Assembly: GCF_026230195.1 (NCBI RefSeq)
Contig: NZ_CP036501.1
Coordinates: 1,488,001 to 1,552,000 of the forward strand
Direction: 5' to 3'
From: Candidatus Paraluminiphilus aquimaris
GTDB taxonomy: Bacteria; Pseudomonadota; Gammaproteobacteria; Pseudomonadales; Halieaceae
DNA length: 64,000 nt
Both the position numbers and the translations under genes were made by a program. The notes below the pieces were generated by a model, which worked only from the letters and a program-made list of their open reading frames with translations, was not told where the DNA came from and ran no database searches. Below, piece by piece: positions 1 to 9,297 of this stretch (position 1 is the stretch's first letter; every line of letters begins with the position of its first letter).

Positions 1-79
1 CAGAGATAAGCCCTACGGTCCCCGTAATGATGTGCATGATCACCAGCGATTCAAAAATGCTATGGGTCGACAGGCCCAT
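1..79 (-). CDS. Membrane protein, N-terminal fragment (gene continues beyond window start)
   Basis: Only the first 26 codons are in the window, read leftwards from an ATG at position 79. The translation begins MGLSTHSIFESLVIMH and continues with a hydrophobic IITGTVGLIS stretch, as in the first membrane segment of an integral membrane protein. A GGAG element lies 7 bases before the ATG, which supports this start. The gene is divergent from the P450 at 128, with under 50 bases between them. The HIxxGTVGL pattern is reminiscent of DUF2306-type membrane proteins, but too little is present to assign a family. Confidence 0.5.
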   Translation of the reverse strand, partial: MGLSTHSIFESLVIMHIITGTVGLIS

Positions 80-127
80 GTTGGCGCTCCATACTGTGCA
101 TAGTGTCAATACTATTGGATAGTTTCC

Positions 128-1504
128 GTGGATGAAACACTTTACATACCGCCAAAGCCAAACTCTCTGCCCGCGGTCATTGCGCTAATCCGGTCGTTGT
201 GGAAGGGAGACGGCAATTTGTTGGAGCTCCTTCCCGCTGAGGCTTACCACTTCGATATCGGGCATCTTGGTCGTTCTCGGCGGGGAACCGTGCTCTTTAA
301 CCGCCCCTCGGCAGTCAAAGAAATTATGCGCGACGAACAAGGCGTCTTTCCTAAGAGCGATTTAATGGTGGGGGCGCTTGATCCACTTATTGGCGAGAGC
401 ATGTTTGTGACAGACGGTCCTAAATGGCGTCGTCAGCGTGCAATGATCGACCCCGCATTCAGTTTGATGCGCTTGAACATCGCGTACGGTGCAATGTGCG
501 CCGCGACAAATGACCATGTTGCCGCGATCAGTGAGCTGGCAGATTCAGGAGAATCCTTTTCATTGGATTTGGCGATGAGTCACCTAACGGCAGACGTTAT
601 CTGTCGCACGGTATTTTCAACACCACTGGCCTCGAATGTCGCCAAAGAGGTTTTCGAGGACTTCACGCTCTTTGAAAAATCAGTGGCGCAGGTCGACATA
701 CTCGGAATGATCTTGAAGCCGGCTTGGTCGGAGATAAAACAAACCCCTGAAGTCCTTGGGGCATGTGAGCGAATCAGACATCACATTGGGTCGTTGATTG
801 ATACCCATTTAAATGCGGCGGAGGGTGAGTTCAATGATATCGCCTCAGCCGTAATCGAAGCGAAAGATAAAGATACAGGATTACCCTTCAGTCGCGATGA
901 GTTGATCGATCAGTTGGGTGTTTTTTTTCTTGCAGGTCACGAGACCACGGCAAGCGCGCTGACCTGGGTCTTTTACATGTTGGCCGAGCGACCCCAGTGG
1001 CTCGCGCGATTACGCGAAGAGATTGATCCCTACATGAGTGAGGGTGATCTGTCTTTTGAAGCCACGAAGAAGTTGCCGTTGACGCGGGCGTTTTTCAAAG
1101 AGGCGCTGAGGCTTTATCCGCCCATCACCTTTGTCCCGCGTGTCGCCCTTGAAAAGGTGGAGATTGAAGGTAAGCGACTGCCCAAGGGAGCTCTGGTAAT
1201 GATCGCGCCCTGGACCTTACAGCGTCACAGCAAATACTGGGAAGACCCCCACGCTTTCAAGCCCGAGCGGTTTCTACCTGAGAATGAAAAAAACCTCACT
1301 CAGGGGGCCTATATACCGTTTGGCCAGGGCCCCCACCTTTGTGTCGGTGCGGGTTTTGCACAAGTTGAGAGCCTGCTCATTATGTCGCAACTTGTGAGTA
1401 AATTTGATTTTGAGCTCGTCCCAGACCAAACCGTTGTACCAGCCGCCAGACTGACAACGCGACCTGCAGAGCAGGTCATGATGCATGTACGCCATCGGAC
1501 ATAG
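128..1504 (+). CDS. Cytochrome P450
   Basis: Haem-thiolate monooxygenase of 458 residues, a normal length for a soluble bacterial P450. Visible motifs are the I-helix AGHET oxygen-activation motif (residues 269-273), the K-helix ExxR (E325/R328 in KEALRLYPP) and the haem-binding loop FGQGPHLCVG with the cysteine ligand at C405. The usual Arg or His before the Cys is replaced by His-Leu. No signal peptide or membrane anchor is seen, so it should be cytoplasmic. It starts with GTG and has no clear Shine-Dalgarno. No ferredoxin or reductase gene is adjacent, so redox partners must be encoded elsewhere. Substrate is unknown; CYP153-type alkane hydroxylation cannot be claimed. Its 3' end overlaps the convergent gene at 1476 by 29 bases. 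Confidence 0.93.
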   Translation: MDETLYIPPKPNSLPAVIALIRSLWKGDGNLLELLPAEAYHFDIGHLGRSRRGTVLFNRPSAVKEIMRDEQGVFPKSDLMVGALDPLIGESMFVTDGPKWRRQRAMIDPAFSLMRLNIAYGAMCAATNDHVAAISELADSGESFSLDLAMSHLTADVICRTVFSTPLASNVAKEVFEDFTLFEKSVAQVDILGMILKPAWSEIKQTPEVLGACERIRHHIGSLIDTHLNAAEGEFNDIASAVIEAKDKDTGLPFSRDELIDQLGVFFLAGHETTASALTWVFYMLAERPQWLARLREEIDPYMSEGDLSFEATKKLPLTRAFFKEALRLYPPITFVPRVALEKVEIEGKRLPKGALVMIAPWTLQRHSKYWEDPHAFKPERFLPENEKNLTQGAYIPFGQGPHLCVGAGFAQVESLLIMSQLVSKFDFELVPDQTVVPAARLTTRPAEQVMMHVRHRT

Positions 1505-1871
1505 CGACGTGTCTTGCTAGCGCTTGGGAAAGCTTTTTATCGAATTGCGTGACATCGCCGTTGCAGGCACCGAGTTCATCATCGTTAAGCAATGTACGGT
1601 AGCCACCAGCTGAGTCTTTTAGTACGACGCACGGCAGTTGGCTGGACAGTGTCGTCCTCGTTTTACTGTCCAAATCGTTGCGGTGTATCCACTCGATGTC
1701 GGGACGTGTTTCACAGTATTGGTGCCAGTTCTTTTTTCCAAAGGGGTTCAACCCATGCGAGATATCGCACAGCGAGCACTGGCGCGTACCCGTGACTTTG
1801 CCTATGGCATAGGCAATTTCGCCAAGCACAGTAAAGTCCGCATCGTATATAGCCAAAATTTGATCAGTCAC
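1476..1871 (-). CDS. Conserved hypothetical protein with CSLCD motif
   Basis: Small soluble protein of 131 residues with no signal peptide. Its most distinctive feature is GKVTGTRQCSLCDISHG around residues 24-40: a Cys-x-x-Cys pair followed by an Asp and a His, which could bind a metal or act as a redox pair. I recall similar unassigned proteins with CALCDITH-like motifs but no function. It starts 7 bases after the stop of the sterol-desaturase-like gene on the same strand, so the two are probably co-transcribed. Its tail overlaps the P450 tail by 29 bases on the opposite strand. Confidence 0.7.
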   Translation of the reverse strand: MTDQILAIYDADFTVLGEIAYAIGKVTGTRQCSLCDISHGLNPFGKKNWHQYCETRPDIEWIHRNDLDSKTRTTLSSQLPCVVLKDSAGGYRTLLNDDELGACNGDVTQFDKKLSQALARHVAMSDGVHAS

Positions 1872-1878
1872 AGAAAGC

Positions 1879-2766
1879 TTACGCGTTCCTCAGCGTGTCA
1901 GATCGTAGGTCAGGTCCATCGTGGCTCCATCCTGGCGCCTTGAAAATATAACCCAGCTTGTCGCACCACGTGGCTGCTCGACGAAAATCGCGCCACATAG
2001 CACCGTACTCGCCAAACGCCACGCGCATGACTTTGTGAGTCTCGATGTTCTTCGTAAGACCGTACCGTACGGGCTCCTCCGGTACTTCCTCAGAAAAGGT
2101 ACCGAATAGCCGATCCCAGATGATGAGCGTCGCACCGTGATTACGGTCGAGATAGCGTATGTTTGACCCGTGGTGTACGCGGTGGTGCGAGGGCGTGTTG
2201 AAGATGAACTCGATGGGTCTTGGAAACTTGTAGAACGCCTCTGTGTGGAGCCAGTACTGATAGATCAGGCTCACGCTCAGCATGGTAACAATCATGGCGG
2301 GGTGAAAGCCCATGGCAGCTAGCGGGAGCCAGAACGGGTACTTCAAGATGCGCTCACCAACACCTTGTCTCAGCGCTGTGCCCAGATTGTAGTACTGGGA
2401 ACTGTGGTGAGAGACATGACCTGCCCAGAGTAGGCGGACTTCATGGTTGCCCCGGTGAAAACAGTAATAGGTTAGATCATCGAGAAAAAACAGTAACACC
2501 CACCAGTACCAGCTGGTGTCGACAAGCCCCTTCAAGGGTGCGCGCGAATAGACCGCGAACATTAAACCAATACCGATAGCTTTCGGAATCAAGTCGACAA
2601 AAACGGTGAGCAACATGACACGCATGCTCGTCCAAAAGTCGACTGACTCGTAATGCTTCGTAGTGACGTTGTAGGCCCACAGAACCTCAAGGGCAAGCGC
2701 GCCAAAGAAAAATGGCAGGGCCATCATGACCCAGTCGTCTTGCATAACCGCCATTACTTGGTCCAT
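1879..2766 (-). CDS. Sterol desaturase / fatty acid hydroxylase family protein
   Basis: Membrane-bound di-iron oxygenase of 295 residues. The eight-histidine signature is present: HRGNH (H104-H108), HVSHH (H117, H120, H121), WLHTE (H174) and HHRVHH (H194-H199). Several hydrophobic segments (about residues 12-30, 50-75, 85-103, 145-170) fit an inner-membrane enzyme with its active site facing the cytoplasm. Members of this family hydroxylate or desaturate lipids, carotenoids or sterols; the sequence does not say which. It heads a two-gene unit with the CSLCD protein and is divergent from the metallo-hydrolase at 2897. A longer paralogue lies at 40701. Confidence 0.9.
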   Translation of the reverse strand: MDQVMAVMQDDWVMMALPFFFGALALEVLWAYNVTTKHYESVDFWTSMRVMLLTVFVDLIPKAIGIGLMFAVYSRAPLKGLVDTSWYWWVLLFFLDDLTYYCFHRGNHEVRLLWAGHVSHHSSQYYNLGTALRQGVGERILKYPFWLPLAAMGFHPAMIVTMLSVSLIYQYWLHTEAFYKFPRPIEFIFNTPSHHRVHHGSNIRYLDRNHGATLIIWDRLFGTFSEEVPEEPVRYGLTKNIETHKVMRVAFGEYGAMWRDFRRAATWCDKLGYIFKAPGWSHDGPDLRSDTLRNA

Positions 2767-2896
2767 CTCTTCTGCCCCCAGAATGTATATGTGGTTATCG
2801 TTCGCGGATTAGTCGTTGCACTGAGTGTAATCGAAAATTTAGAGTGTAGGCACAGCGTATTCCTGACAAAAGCTGAAATAACAACGAGGAAGCAAC

Positions 2897-4180
2897 ATGG
2901 CTGATTTACTCAAGATGTCTGCGGATATCATCGATGGACGCACTGATATAAGCGAAACCGGGCCGATTAATCGCATAAATCATCAGCTATCGGAGCTGTC
3001 CTCAGAGGTGGCTGTGGTTGAGGCCTTTTCGCATTCCATCGTGTTCAAAACAGATGATGGACTGGTGACCTTTGACACATCGAATGAGCATGGCGGCACA
3101 AAGTGTGTCCACGCCATTCAGTCGTGGACGCGCGATCCCTTTAATACGGTGGTCTTCACGCACGGGCACATTGACCACGTGGGCGGATGTGGCGCATTTT
3201 GCGCGGCCTATGAAGGGCGTAAACCTACGATCGTAGGGCACGAGAATGTAGCTGCACGCTTTGATCGCTACCGAATGACAAATGGGTATAACCATGTCAT
3301 CAACGAGCGGCAGTTTGGTCAGTTCAAGAAAAAAGGATACGACCTTGCTGGACAGTCTCACTTTTTGCCAATCGATACGCCAGCGCCCGACGTTACCTAC
3401 AAAAATGACCTGGCAATGTCCGTAGGCGGGCTCGAGATTCAGCTTAACCACGCAAAAGGTGAGACCGACGACCATACCTGGGCCTGGATTCCCAAGCACA
3501 AAGCGATTTGCGCTGGTGACTTTTTCATTTGGGCGTTTCCCAACGCCGGTAATCCTCAGAAAGCACAGCGATACCCAAAGGAGTGGGCCGCCGCATTGAG
3601 GGATATGGCCTCTCGGGATGCAGAGCTCTTTTTACCGGCACACGGCTTACCCATCGAGGGTAAGGATCGCATTAAACAAGTGTTAAACGAGGTTGCCACG
3701 GTTCTGGAGACCATGGTCAGTCAAACGCTGGCGTTAATGAACGAAGGGGCCTCGTTGAACGATATTATCCATGCGGTGCAGGTTGCGCCGGAGTTACTGG
3801 CAAAGCCGTACTTGGGCCCCACCTATGACGAGCCAGAGTTTGTAGTCAGAAATATTTGGCGTTTATACGGCGGCTGGTATGAAGGCAATCCCGCCAATCT
3901 GAAGCCTGCCCGCGATGCAGCGGTTGCGGCGGAGCTTGCGAAACTCTCCGGTGGTGCGCTCAAGCTGGCGCAGCGTGCGCGAGAGATAGCTGAGACCGAC
4001 ACGAGACTAGCCTGTCATCTGGCGGAATTTGCGGCGCAAGCGGAACCAGAAAATAAAGCCGTTCATCATTTACGCGCGGAGGTGTATCAGAAGCGTCGTG
4101 AGGGCGAAACATCACTGATGGCGAAGGGTATTTTCGGTACGGCAGCAAACCAGTCGAAGCAGCAGTGTGATTCAGACTAG
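2897..4180 (+). CDS. MBL-fold metallo-hydrolase, alkyl-sulfatase-like
   Basis: Metallo-beta-lactamase-fold hydrolase of 427 residues. The zinc motif THGHIDHVGG supplies H89, H91, D93 and H94, and further ligands are likely in HAKGETDDH (about 188-196) and in the GDFF and PAHG segments. After the catalytic domain comes a helical region (about 270-400) resembling the dimerisation domain of SdsA1/BDS1-type alkyl sulfatases. This is shorter than full secreted alkyl sulfatases (over 600 residues) and lacks a signal peptide and the SCP-2-like C-terminal domain. It probably hydrolyses an ester or sulfate in the cytoplasm. A good GAGGAAG ribosome site precedes the ATG. Its stop codon shares a CTAG with the stop of the convergent MATE gene. 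Confidence 0.85.
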   Translation: MADLLKMSADIIDGRTDISETGPINRINHQLSELSSEVAVVEAFSHSIVFKTDDGLVTFDTSNEHGGTKCVHAIQSWTRDPFNTVVFTHGHIDHVGGCGAFCAAYEGRKPTIVGHENVAARFDRYRMTNGYNHVINERQFGQFKKKGYDLAGQSHFLPIDTPAPDVTYKNDLAMSVGGLEIQLNHAKGETDDHTWAWIPKHKAICAGDFFIWAFPNAGNPQKAQRYPKEWAAALRDMASRDAELFLPAHGLPIEGKDRIKQVLNEVATVLETMVSQTLALMNEGASLNDIIHAVQVAPELLAKPYLGPTYDEPEFVVRNIWRLYGGWYEGNPANLKPARDAAVAAELAKLSGGALKLAQRAREIAETDTRLACHLAEFAAQAEPENKAVHHLRAEVYQKRREGETSLMAKGIFGTAANQSKQQCDSD

Positions 4181-5580
4181 ACCTGACTGGTACTCACAGG
4201 TACTTGCCGGCGCCACGCGCCGCCTTTCATCGAGGCCGTTACGATAGCGGAGTAGGCAAACATCCCCCCGACCGCGCCGATAAACACCCCTGTCATACCC
4301 ATGTCCATAGGACCGAGTAAAAAGAATGCCAGGCCAATCGCTACTACCGGGCGGGCGATCAAGGCTGCGACAGGGCCCCGCATGGCACCCGCCCCCTGCG
4401 AGGCGAAGTAGAGCGCCCAACCAACACCATGGATGGCGAGACAAGGGCCGACGATTTGAATGAATCCTTTGGCCGTTTTATAGACCATCGGATCATCGGT
4501 GAAAATGGGTATCCAGACGTGGGGGAAAACCGCAAGTAACGTGCCGATAACACCCCCTAAGATGAAGGACATACCTGCGCCAGTCCAACCAATTTCTTCC
4601 GCACGATCGGCGTTCTTGGCGCCAATACTCATACCCACCAGCGATGTCATTGTCGCTCCAATGCCAAAAATGAGCGATGACATTAAGAACTCGATGCGTG
4701 AGCCAATCCCATAGCCAGCGAGAGCCTCCTCACCGAATTGTCCCACCAGTCCGGTGAGCACCAAAATAGTGGTGACGGTTGAAATGGGGGACAGTGACGC
4801 GGGCAAGGCGACACGACCAATGTCCTGAAAGTGGTGCCGCTGAAGCTTTAAGCGAGAGAGTCGCAGGTTCGCGGGCAATTTTGCCTTTACGAGACGCGTA
4901 AGGATGACGATAGCCATGACAGCGCTCGTTGCTATGACGGACACCGCCGCGCCAAATAAACCGAGCTTCGGTGCCCCAAAGTAACCCAGGATCAAGGCAC
5001 CCGAGAATGGGACTTGTATCAGCGATGCGACAATCATCATTCGAGCGGGGTAGCGCATGTCCCCTAGGCCTCGAAAAATGGAGCTTGCCACGCCCATCAT
5101 CCAGATCGTGACGCTGCCTCCGAACAACATGGCGCTGTAGGCAAAGGCCAGATCGAGGATTTCGCCGGTGCCGCCCAGCAGAGATAAAAAGAACTTTCCT
5201 GAAATCAAAAATGCGATGAGCAATATGATTGGCCCCACCACAGCTAAGATCAGCCCATGCCACATTAACTCCTCAGCGCGCTCTTGATGGCCGGCCCCTA
5301 AAGCCCGTGCGATTGCTGATGAGACGGCGTTCCCCAATGCGCCCACTGACAACATCTGCATAAGCATCAGCATTGGGAAAACCAAAGCCATGGCTGCAAG
5401 TGGGGTGCTCCCGAGCTGACCTACGTACCAGACCTCGGTCAAACTCACCGTCGATTGCACAATAAAAGCGACGCTGCTCGGTAGCGATAGTTTCGTAAGC
5501 AGGGGGAGTGCTGGTGCCGTGAGTAGGTATTGAGTGCGCTGGTCCATCCACGCATTAGCTATGAACTTGGTCTGCGGCAC
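4177..5580 (-). CDS. MATE family efflux transporter
   Basis: Integral membrane protein of 467 residues with about twelve hydrophobic segments arranged as two six-helix halves, as in NorM/DinF-type multidrug and toxin extrusion antiporters. The N-terminal half contains the conserved SLTEVWYVGQLGSTPLAAM region and the second half the GIGSRIEFLMSSLIFGIGA region. MATE proteins export cationic drugs or metabolites using sodium or proton gradients. The longest frame starts with GTG at 5580; an ATG twelve codons in (5547) is an alternative, and neither has a strong ribosome site. Its last four bases overlap the metallo-hydrolase tail to tail. Confidence 0.92.
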   Translation of the reverse strand: MPQTKFIANAWMDQRTQYLLTAPALPLLTKLSLPSSVAFIVQSTVSLTEVWYVGQLGSTPLAAMALVFPMLMLMQMLSVGALGNAVSSAIARALGAGHQERAEELMWHGLILAVVGPIILLIAFLISGKFFLSLLGGTGEILDLAFAYSAMLFGGSVTIWMMGVASSIFRGLGDMRYPARMMIVASLIQVPFSGALILGYFGAPKLGLFGAAVSVIATSAVMAIVILTRLVKAKLPANLRLSRLKLQRHHFQDIGRVALPASLSPISTVTTILVLTGLVGQFGEEALAGYGIGSRIEFLMSSLIFGIGATMTSLVGMSIGAKNADRAEEIGWTGAGMSFILGGVIGTLLAVFPHVWIPIFTDDPMVYKTAKGFIQIVGPCLAIHGVGWALYFASQGAGAMRGPVAALIARPVVAIGLAFFLLGPMDMGMTGVFIGAVGGMFAYSAIVTASMKGGAWRRQVPVSTSQV

Positions 5581-5794
5581 AAGTCTTTTCGAAGTTTAGT
5601 CAGCTTATGGCGATCGCAAACAGACATCCCATTTGTTTGACGGGGTTTTGCGAGAAGTACGCGAGGCATGCTCAGAATTTAAAAAACATACTCAAAGTTC
5701 AAATTTATCGCCGTAAATTATCGATTTTCCTGTCGAGTTTTGGCACTGTGTACGACCGAAAAATGATGAAACCTCACTCAGTTGGAGACTCTCT

Positions 5795-7003
5795 ATGCCA
5801 CACGCAGCTTATATATTTGATGCGATTCGCACGCCGCGGAGTAAAGGAAAAAAAGACGGTACGCTTCACGAAGTAAAGCCCGTGGATCTGGGGGCGGGCT
5901 TGCTGCGGGAGCTTCAATCACGTCAGGACCTCGATACGAGTTATGTGGATGATGTCGTTATGGGGTGTGTGACACCTGTCGGCGAGCAAGGATCTGACAT
6001 CACAAAAATGATCGTTCAAAACGCTGACTGGGATGAGTCCGTTCCCGGCGTTCAGCTGGACCGGTTTTGTGCGTCTGGGCTTGAGGCAGTCAACACGGCA
6101 GCGCAGAAAGTTGCGTCAGGCTGGGATGATCTGGTGGTCGCCGGCGGCATCGAGTGTATGTCTCGCGTGCCTATGGGTTCCAATGGCGGTGCCATGGCCA
6201 GTGATCCCGCGTTTGCACTGAAGACGGGTTTTGTTCCGCAAGGCATTGGTGCCGATATGATTGCCACCATTGACGGGTACAGCCGTGAAGATGTCGACGC
6301 GTACGCAGTAGAGTCACAGCGAAGAGCTGCACACGCACGTGATAGTGGCTGGTTCGACAGATCAGTTGTGCCGGTTAAAGACGCATCGGGCATCACTATT
6401 TTAGAGCGCGACGACTTTATCAAAGCGGACACCACGATGGAGGGTTTGGCAAGACTCAAGCCTTCGTTTGAAATGCCCGGGCAGATGGGCTTCGACGACG
6501 TGATCCTTGCGAAGTACAACGAATACAGCAAAGTAGAGCACGTGCATACACCGGGCAATTCCTCGGGCATTGTGGATGGCTCTAGCGCCGTTCTGATTGG
6601 CAGTGAAAAAGCCGGAAACGATTTGGGCCTTACGCCCCGAGCTCGGGTCGTTGCAACGACTGTCTTATCGACGGACCCCATCATTATGCTGACCGGGCCG
6701 GGGCCCGCCGCAAAGAAGTGCCTGAAGAAAGCAGGCCTTACGCCAGATGATATTGATCTGTGGGAGATAAACGAGGCCTTTGCATCAGTGGCACTTCGCT
6801 ATATGAAGGATCTCGGAATCAGCCACGAGATAACAAATGTTGTCGGTGGCGCTATTGCAATGGGACACCCACTGGGGGCAACAGGTGGCTGTCTGGTCAG
6901 TGCCATGGTTGATGAGCTTGAACGTCGTGATTTAAAGCGCGCCATGCTCTCACTCTGTGTTGGCGGTGGTATGGGTATTTCGACAATCATCGAACGGGTT
7001 TAA
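5795..7003 (+). CDS. Acetyl-CoA C-acyltransferase (thiolase)
   Basis: Thiolase of 402 residues catalysing the last, thiolytic step of fatty acid beta-oxidation. The acyl-accepting cysteine is C92 in [12 protein letters not shown]; the NEAFASV motif, the H358 loop GHPLGATGG and the second catalytic cysteine C388 in CVGGGMG are all present. The N-terminus ([18 protein letters not shown]) is typical of degradative thiolases. It precedes the multifunctional hydratase/dehydrogenase at 7026 by 22 bases, forming a complete two-gene beta-oxidation operon. It is FadA/FadI-like; I do not assign a symbol because the two subgroups cannot be separated by eye. Confidence 0.95.
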   Translation: MPHAAYIFDAIRTPRSKGKKDGTLHEVKPVDLGAGLLRELQSRQDLDTSYVDDVVMGCVTPVGEQGSDITKMIVQNADWDESVPGVQLDRFCASGLEAVNTAAQKVASGWDDLVVAGGIECMSRVPMGSNGGAMASDPAFALKTGFVPQGIGADMIATIDGYSREDVDAYAVESQRRAAHARDSGWFDRSVVPVKDASGITILERDDFIKADTTMEGLARLKPSFEMPGQMGFDDVILAKYNEYSKVEHVHTPGNSSGIVDGSSAVLIGSEKAGNDLGLTPRARVVATTVLSTDPIIMLTGPGPAAKKCLKKAGLTPDDIDLWEINEAFASVALRYMKDLGISHEITNVVGGAIAMGHPLGATGGCLVSAMVDELERRDLKRAMLSLCVGGGMGISTIIERV

Positions 7004-7025
7004 GCGGTAACAGGAGTTTTACGAA

Positions 7026-9170
7026 ATGAGTTTCCATTACGAAAAAGACAGCAACCACGTCGTCACCGTCACCATGGACATGGACGGTCCAGTCAATTCG
7101 ATGAGCGACGCCTTTCTGCCGCTTTTTGAAGCAACGCTCGATAGGTTAGAAGCTGAGACAGAACTGGCAGGGGTTGTTTTGACGTCGGGCAAATCTACTT
7201 TTTTTGCCGGCGGTGATCTGAATATGCTGTGTGAGGTCACCGAAGAGACCGTTGAAGATTTTTTCAACGGAATGTGCGCAACCAAGGCCGCTATGCGTCG
7301 GCTGGAGAAGTTAGATGCGCCGGTATGTGCCGCTATCAATGGTGCCGCTTTGGGCGGTGGCCTTGAGCTTGCGCTGTCATGTCATCACCGGATTGCGTGG
7401 AACCATCGCAGCGTGCAGCTTGGCTTTCCTGAAGTCACTCTGGGTCTTCTTCCCGGTGGTGGCGGTAACGTCAAGGCGGTTTACCTCATGGGGCTCATGG
7501 CGGCAAACGAATATATCGTTGAGGGCAAGCGTGTTGCGCCTGAAAAGGCATTGGGGTCGGGTTTGATTGACGCCGTTGTCGATACCAAGGACGAACTGCT
7601 TACTGTCGCCAAGCAATGGGTGCTGGATAACAAAGATGATGAGGCGGCGCGAACTCAGCCATGGGACACAAAGGGTTACAAGATCCCCGGCGGTAATATT
7701 CGTAATCCCCAAGTTGCCCAGATGGTGACCATGGGTGCACCCATGATTCGAAAGAATACGCGCGGTCTGCTTCCCGCTCCCGAAAAGATTTTTGACGTGG
7801 CTGTGCAGGCGCTTACGGTCGATTTTGAAACGGCGATGCGTATTGAGAGCCGGGGTCTGGCCGAGCTTGCGCTTACGCCCCAAGCTAAGAACATGATCAA
7901 TACGTTCTTCTTCCAGATGAACAAGATCAATGGTGGTGCCTCGCGTCCCAAAGACGTTCCCCCACAAAAAACCGAGAAGGTTGGTGTGCTGGGCGCGGGT
8001 ATGATGGGGCAGGGGATCGCTTATTCCTCTGCCATGGTGGGGATTCAGGTCGTGCTTAAAGACATTAGTCTGGAAGCCGCAGAAAAGGGTAAGGCGTACA
8101 CAGAAGCGCTGCTTCAAAAGCGAGTCGACAAAGGTCGAATGACTACGGAGAAGATGACAGAAGTCTTGTCCTTGATTCACCCAACGGCCTCGGATGAGGA
8201 CCTCGATGGTTGCGATCTAATTATCGAAGCCGTGTTTGAGAACATGAAGCTCAAACACCAAATGACACGTGATCTCGAGCCTCGTCTCGCAGAGGGAGGT
8301 ATTTGGGGTTCAAATACGTCTACGCTGCCTATTACCCAGCTTGCTGAGGCGAGCCAAAACCCCCAAAACTTCGTCGGAATTCATTTCTTTTCTCCGGTCG
8401 ACAAGATGCCGCTGGTTGAGATCATCGTGGGTGAGAAAACAGGCGATGTCGCGCTTGCGAAGGCTTTCGATTACACCAAGCAGATCAAAAAGACGCCCAT
8501 TGTGGTCAACGATTCGCTTGGTTTCTTCACTTCACGCACCTTTGGCACTTACCTCGATGAGGGGGTGCGGATGCTTGTGGAGGGTGTGAAACCTGTCCGT
8601 ATCGATAACCTCGGTAAAGCAGTCGGAATGCCCGTGGGACCGCTTACAGTCTACGACGAGGTCAGTCTTGAGTTATCTCGCAAAGCACAAGAGACATGGA
8701 AAGAGATGGGCCTTGTTATTGACGGAGACGATCGCTCTATTACCGCGGGTGTTGTTGATACGATGATCGGTGAGCACGCCCGCGGCGGCCGTTATCACGG
8801 TGGAGGGTTCTACGAGTACGGTGCTGACGGGTCTAAAGAGGTCTGGTCAGGACTTGAAGCGCTTTACGGTAAAGAGGGTGTCGAGATCTCAGATCAAGAC
8901 GTCAAAGAGCGTTTGCTGTTCCGTCAGGTGATTGAGGCCCTCAAGTGCTTGGAAACGGGTGTGCTGCGCAGCGTGGCTGACGGTAATATCGGTTCTATCA
9001 TGGGGATCGGCGCCCCTGCGTGGACCGGTGGCCTTTTACAGTTCGTCAACACGTTTGGGCTACAAAACTTCATTGATCGGTGTGCGCAGCTGAGTGCCGC
9101 GTACGGTGAACGCTTTGATGCTCCAGCCATCGTGGCTGAGAAACTGGCGGCGGGGGAAACCTTCGCTTAA
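7026..9170 (+). CDS. Fatty oxidation complex alpha subunit: enoyl-CoA hydratase / 3-hydroxyacyl-CoA dehydrogenase
   Basis: Bifunctional beta-oxidation enzyme of 714 residues. Residues 1-190 are a crotonase domain with the oxyanion-hole region and two catalytic glutamates (E114 in GGGLELAL and E136 in FPEVTLGLLPGGGG). Residues 318-500 are an NAD-binding Rossmann domain with GAGMMGQG (323-330) and catalytic H453 in GIHFFSPVDKMPLVE. The remainder is the helical 3HCDH C-terminal domain. This is the FadB/FadJ architecture at normal length. It follows the thiolase by 22 bases with GGAG before the ATG, and a strong terminator follows it, so the operon ends here. Confidence 0.96.
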   Translation: MSFHYEKDSNHVVTVTMDMDGPVNSMSDAFLPLFEATLDRLEAETELAGVVLTSGKSTFFAGGDLNMLCEVTEETVEDFFNGMCATKAAMRRLEKLDAPVCAAINGAALGGGLELALSCHHRIAWNHRSVQLGFPEVTLGLLPGGGGNVKAVYLMGLMAANEYIVEGKRVAPEKALGSGLIDAVVDTKDELLTVAKQWVLDNKDDEAARTQPWDTKGYKIPGGNIRNPQVAQMVTMGAPMIRKNTRGLLPAPEKIFDVAVQALTVDFETAMRIESRGLAELALTPQAKNMINTFFFQMNKINGGASRPKDVPPQKTEKVGVLGAGMMGQGIAYSSAMVGIQVVLKDISLEAAEKGKAYTEALLQKRVDKGRMTTEKMTEVLSLIHPTASDEDLDGCDLIIEAVFENMKLKHQMTRDLEPRLAEGGIWGSNTSTLPITQLAEASQNPQNFVGIHFFSPVDKMPLVEIIVGEKTGDVALAKAFDYTKQIKKTPIVVNDSLGFFTSRTFGTYLDEGVRMLVEGVKPVRIDNLGKAVGMPVGPLTVYDEVSLELSRKAQETWKEMGLVIDGDDRSITAGVVDTMIGEHARGGRYHGGGFYEYGADGSKEVWSGLEALYGKEGVEISDQDVKERLLFRQVIEALKCLETGVLRSVADGNIGSIMGIGAPAWTGGLLQFVNTFGLQNFIDRCAQLSAAYGERFDAPAIVAEKLAAGETFA

Positions 9171-9189
9171 GGCGATCTACTTCTTTTTG

Positions 9190-9213
9190 AGGGCGCTTCG
9201 TGCGCCCTTTTTT
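9190..9213 (+). terminator. Rho-independent terminator after beta-oxidation operon
   Basis: A 7-bp perfect stem AGGGCGC/GCGCCCT with a 5-base TTCGT loop is followed directly by a run of Ts. It lies 20 bases past the stop codon of the hydratase/dehydrogenase gene. Confidence 0.9.
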
Positions 9214-9297
9214 GTATTTGCGCTTGATGCGTATTTACGTGGGCAAGCGAGTCGAGACAGTGTTAAATGGGGGCACAATCAAAGGAGAACAATAACA

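Noticed and set aside
5617-5639. CAAACA-N11-TGTTTG inverted repeat between MATE and thiolase genes
   Set aside because: Short arms in an AT-rich gap and no regulator nearby; expected by chance.
6052-6684. 210-residue open frame antisense to thiolase
   Set aside because: Ser/Thr/Pro-rich shadow with no start signal; the sense frame is a complete thiolase.
7377-8180. 267-residue open frame antisense to the beta-oxidation gene
   Set aside because: His/Arg-rich shadow of a well-recognised enzyme in the sense frame; no family resemblance.
9094-9297. Upstream extension of the DoxX frame
   Set aside because: It crosses the end of the preceding gene and its terminator; the ATG at 9298 has a strong ribosome site.
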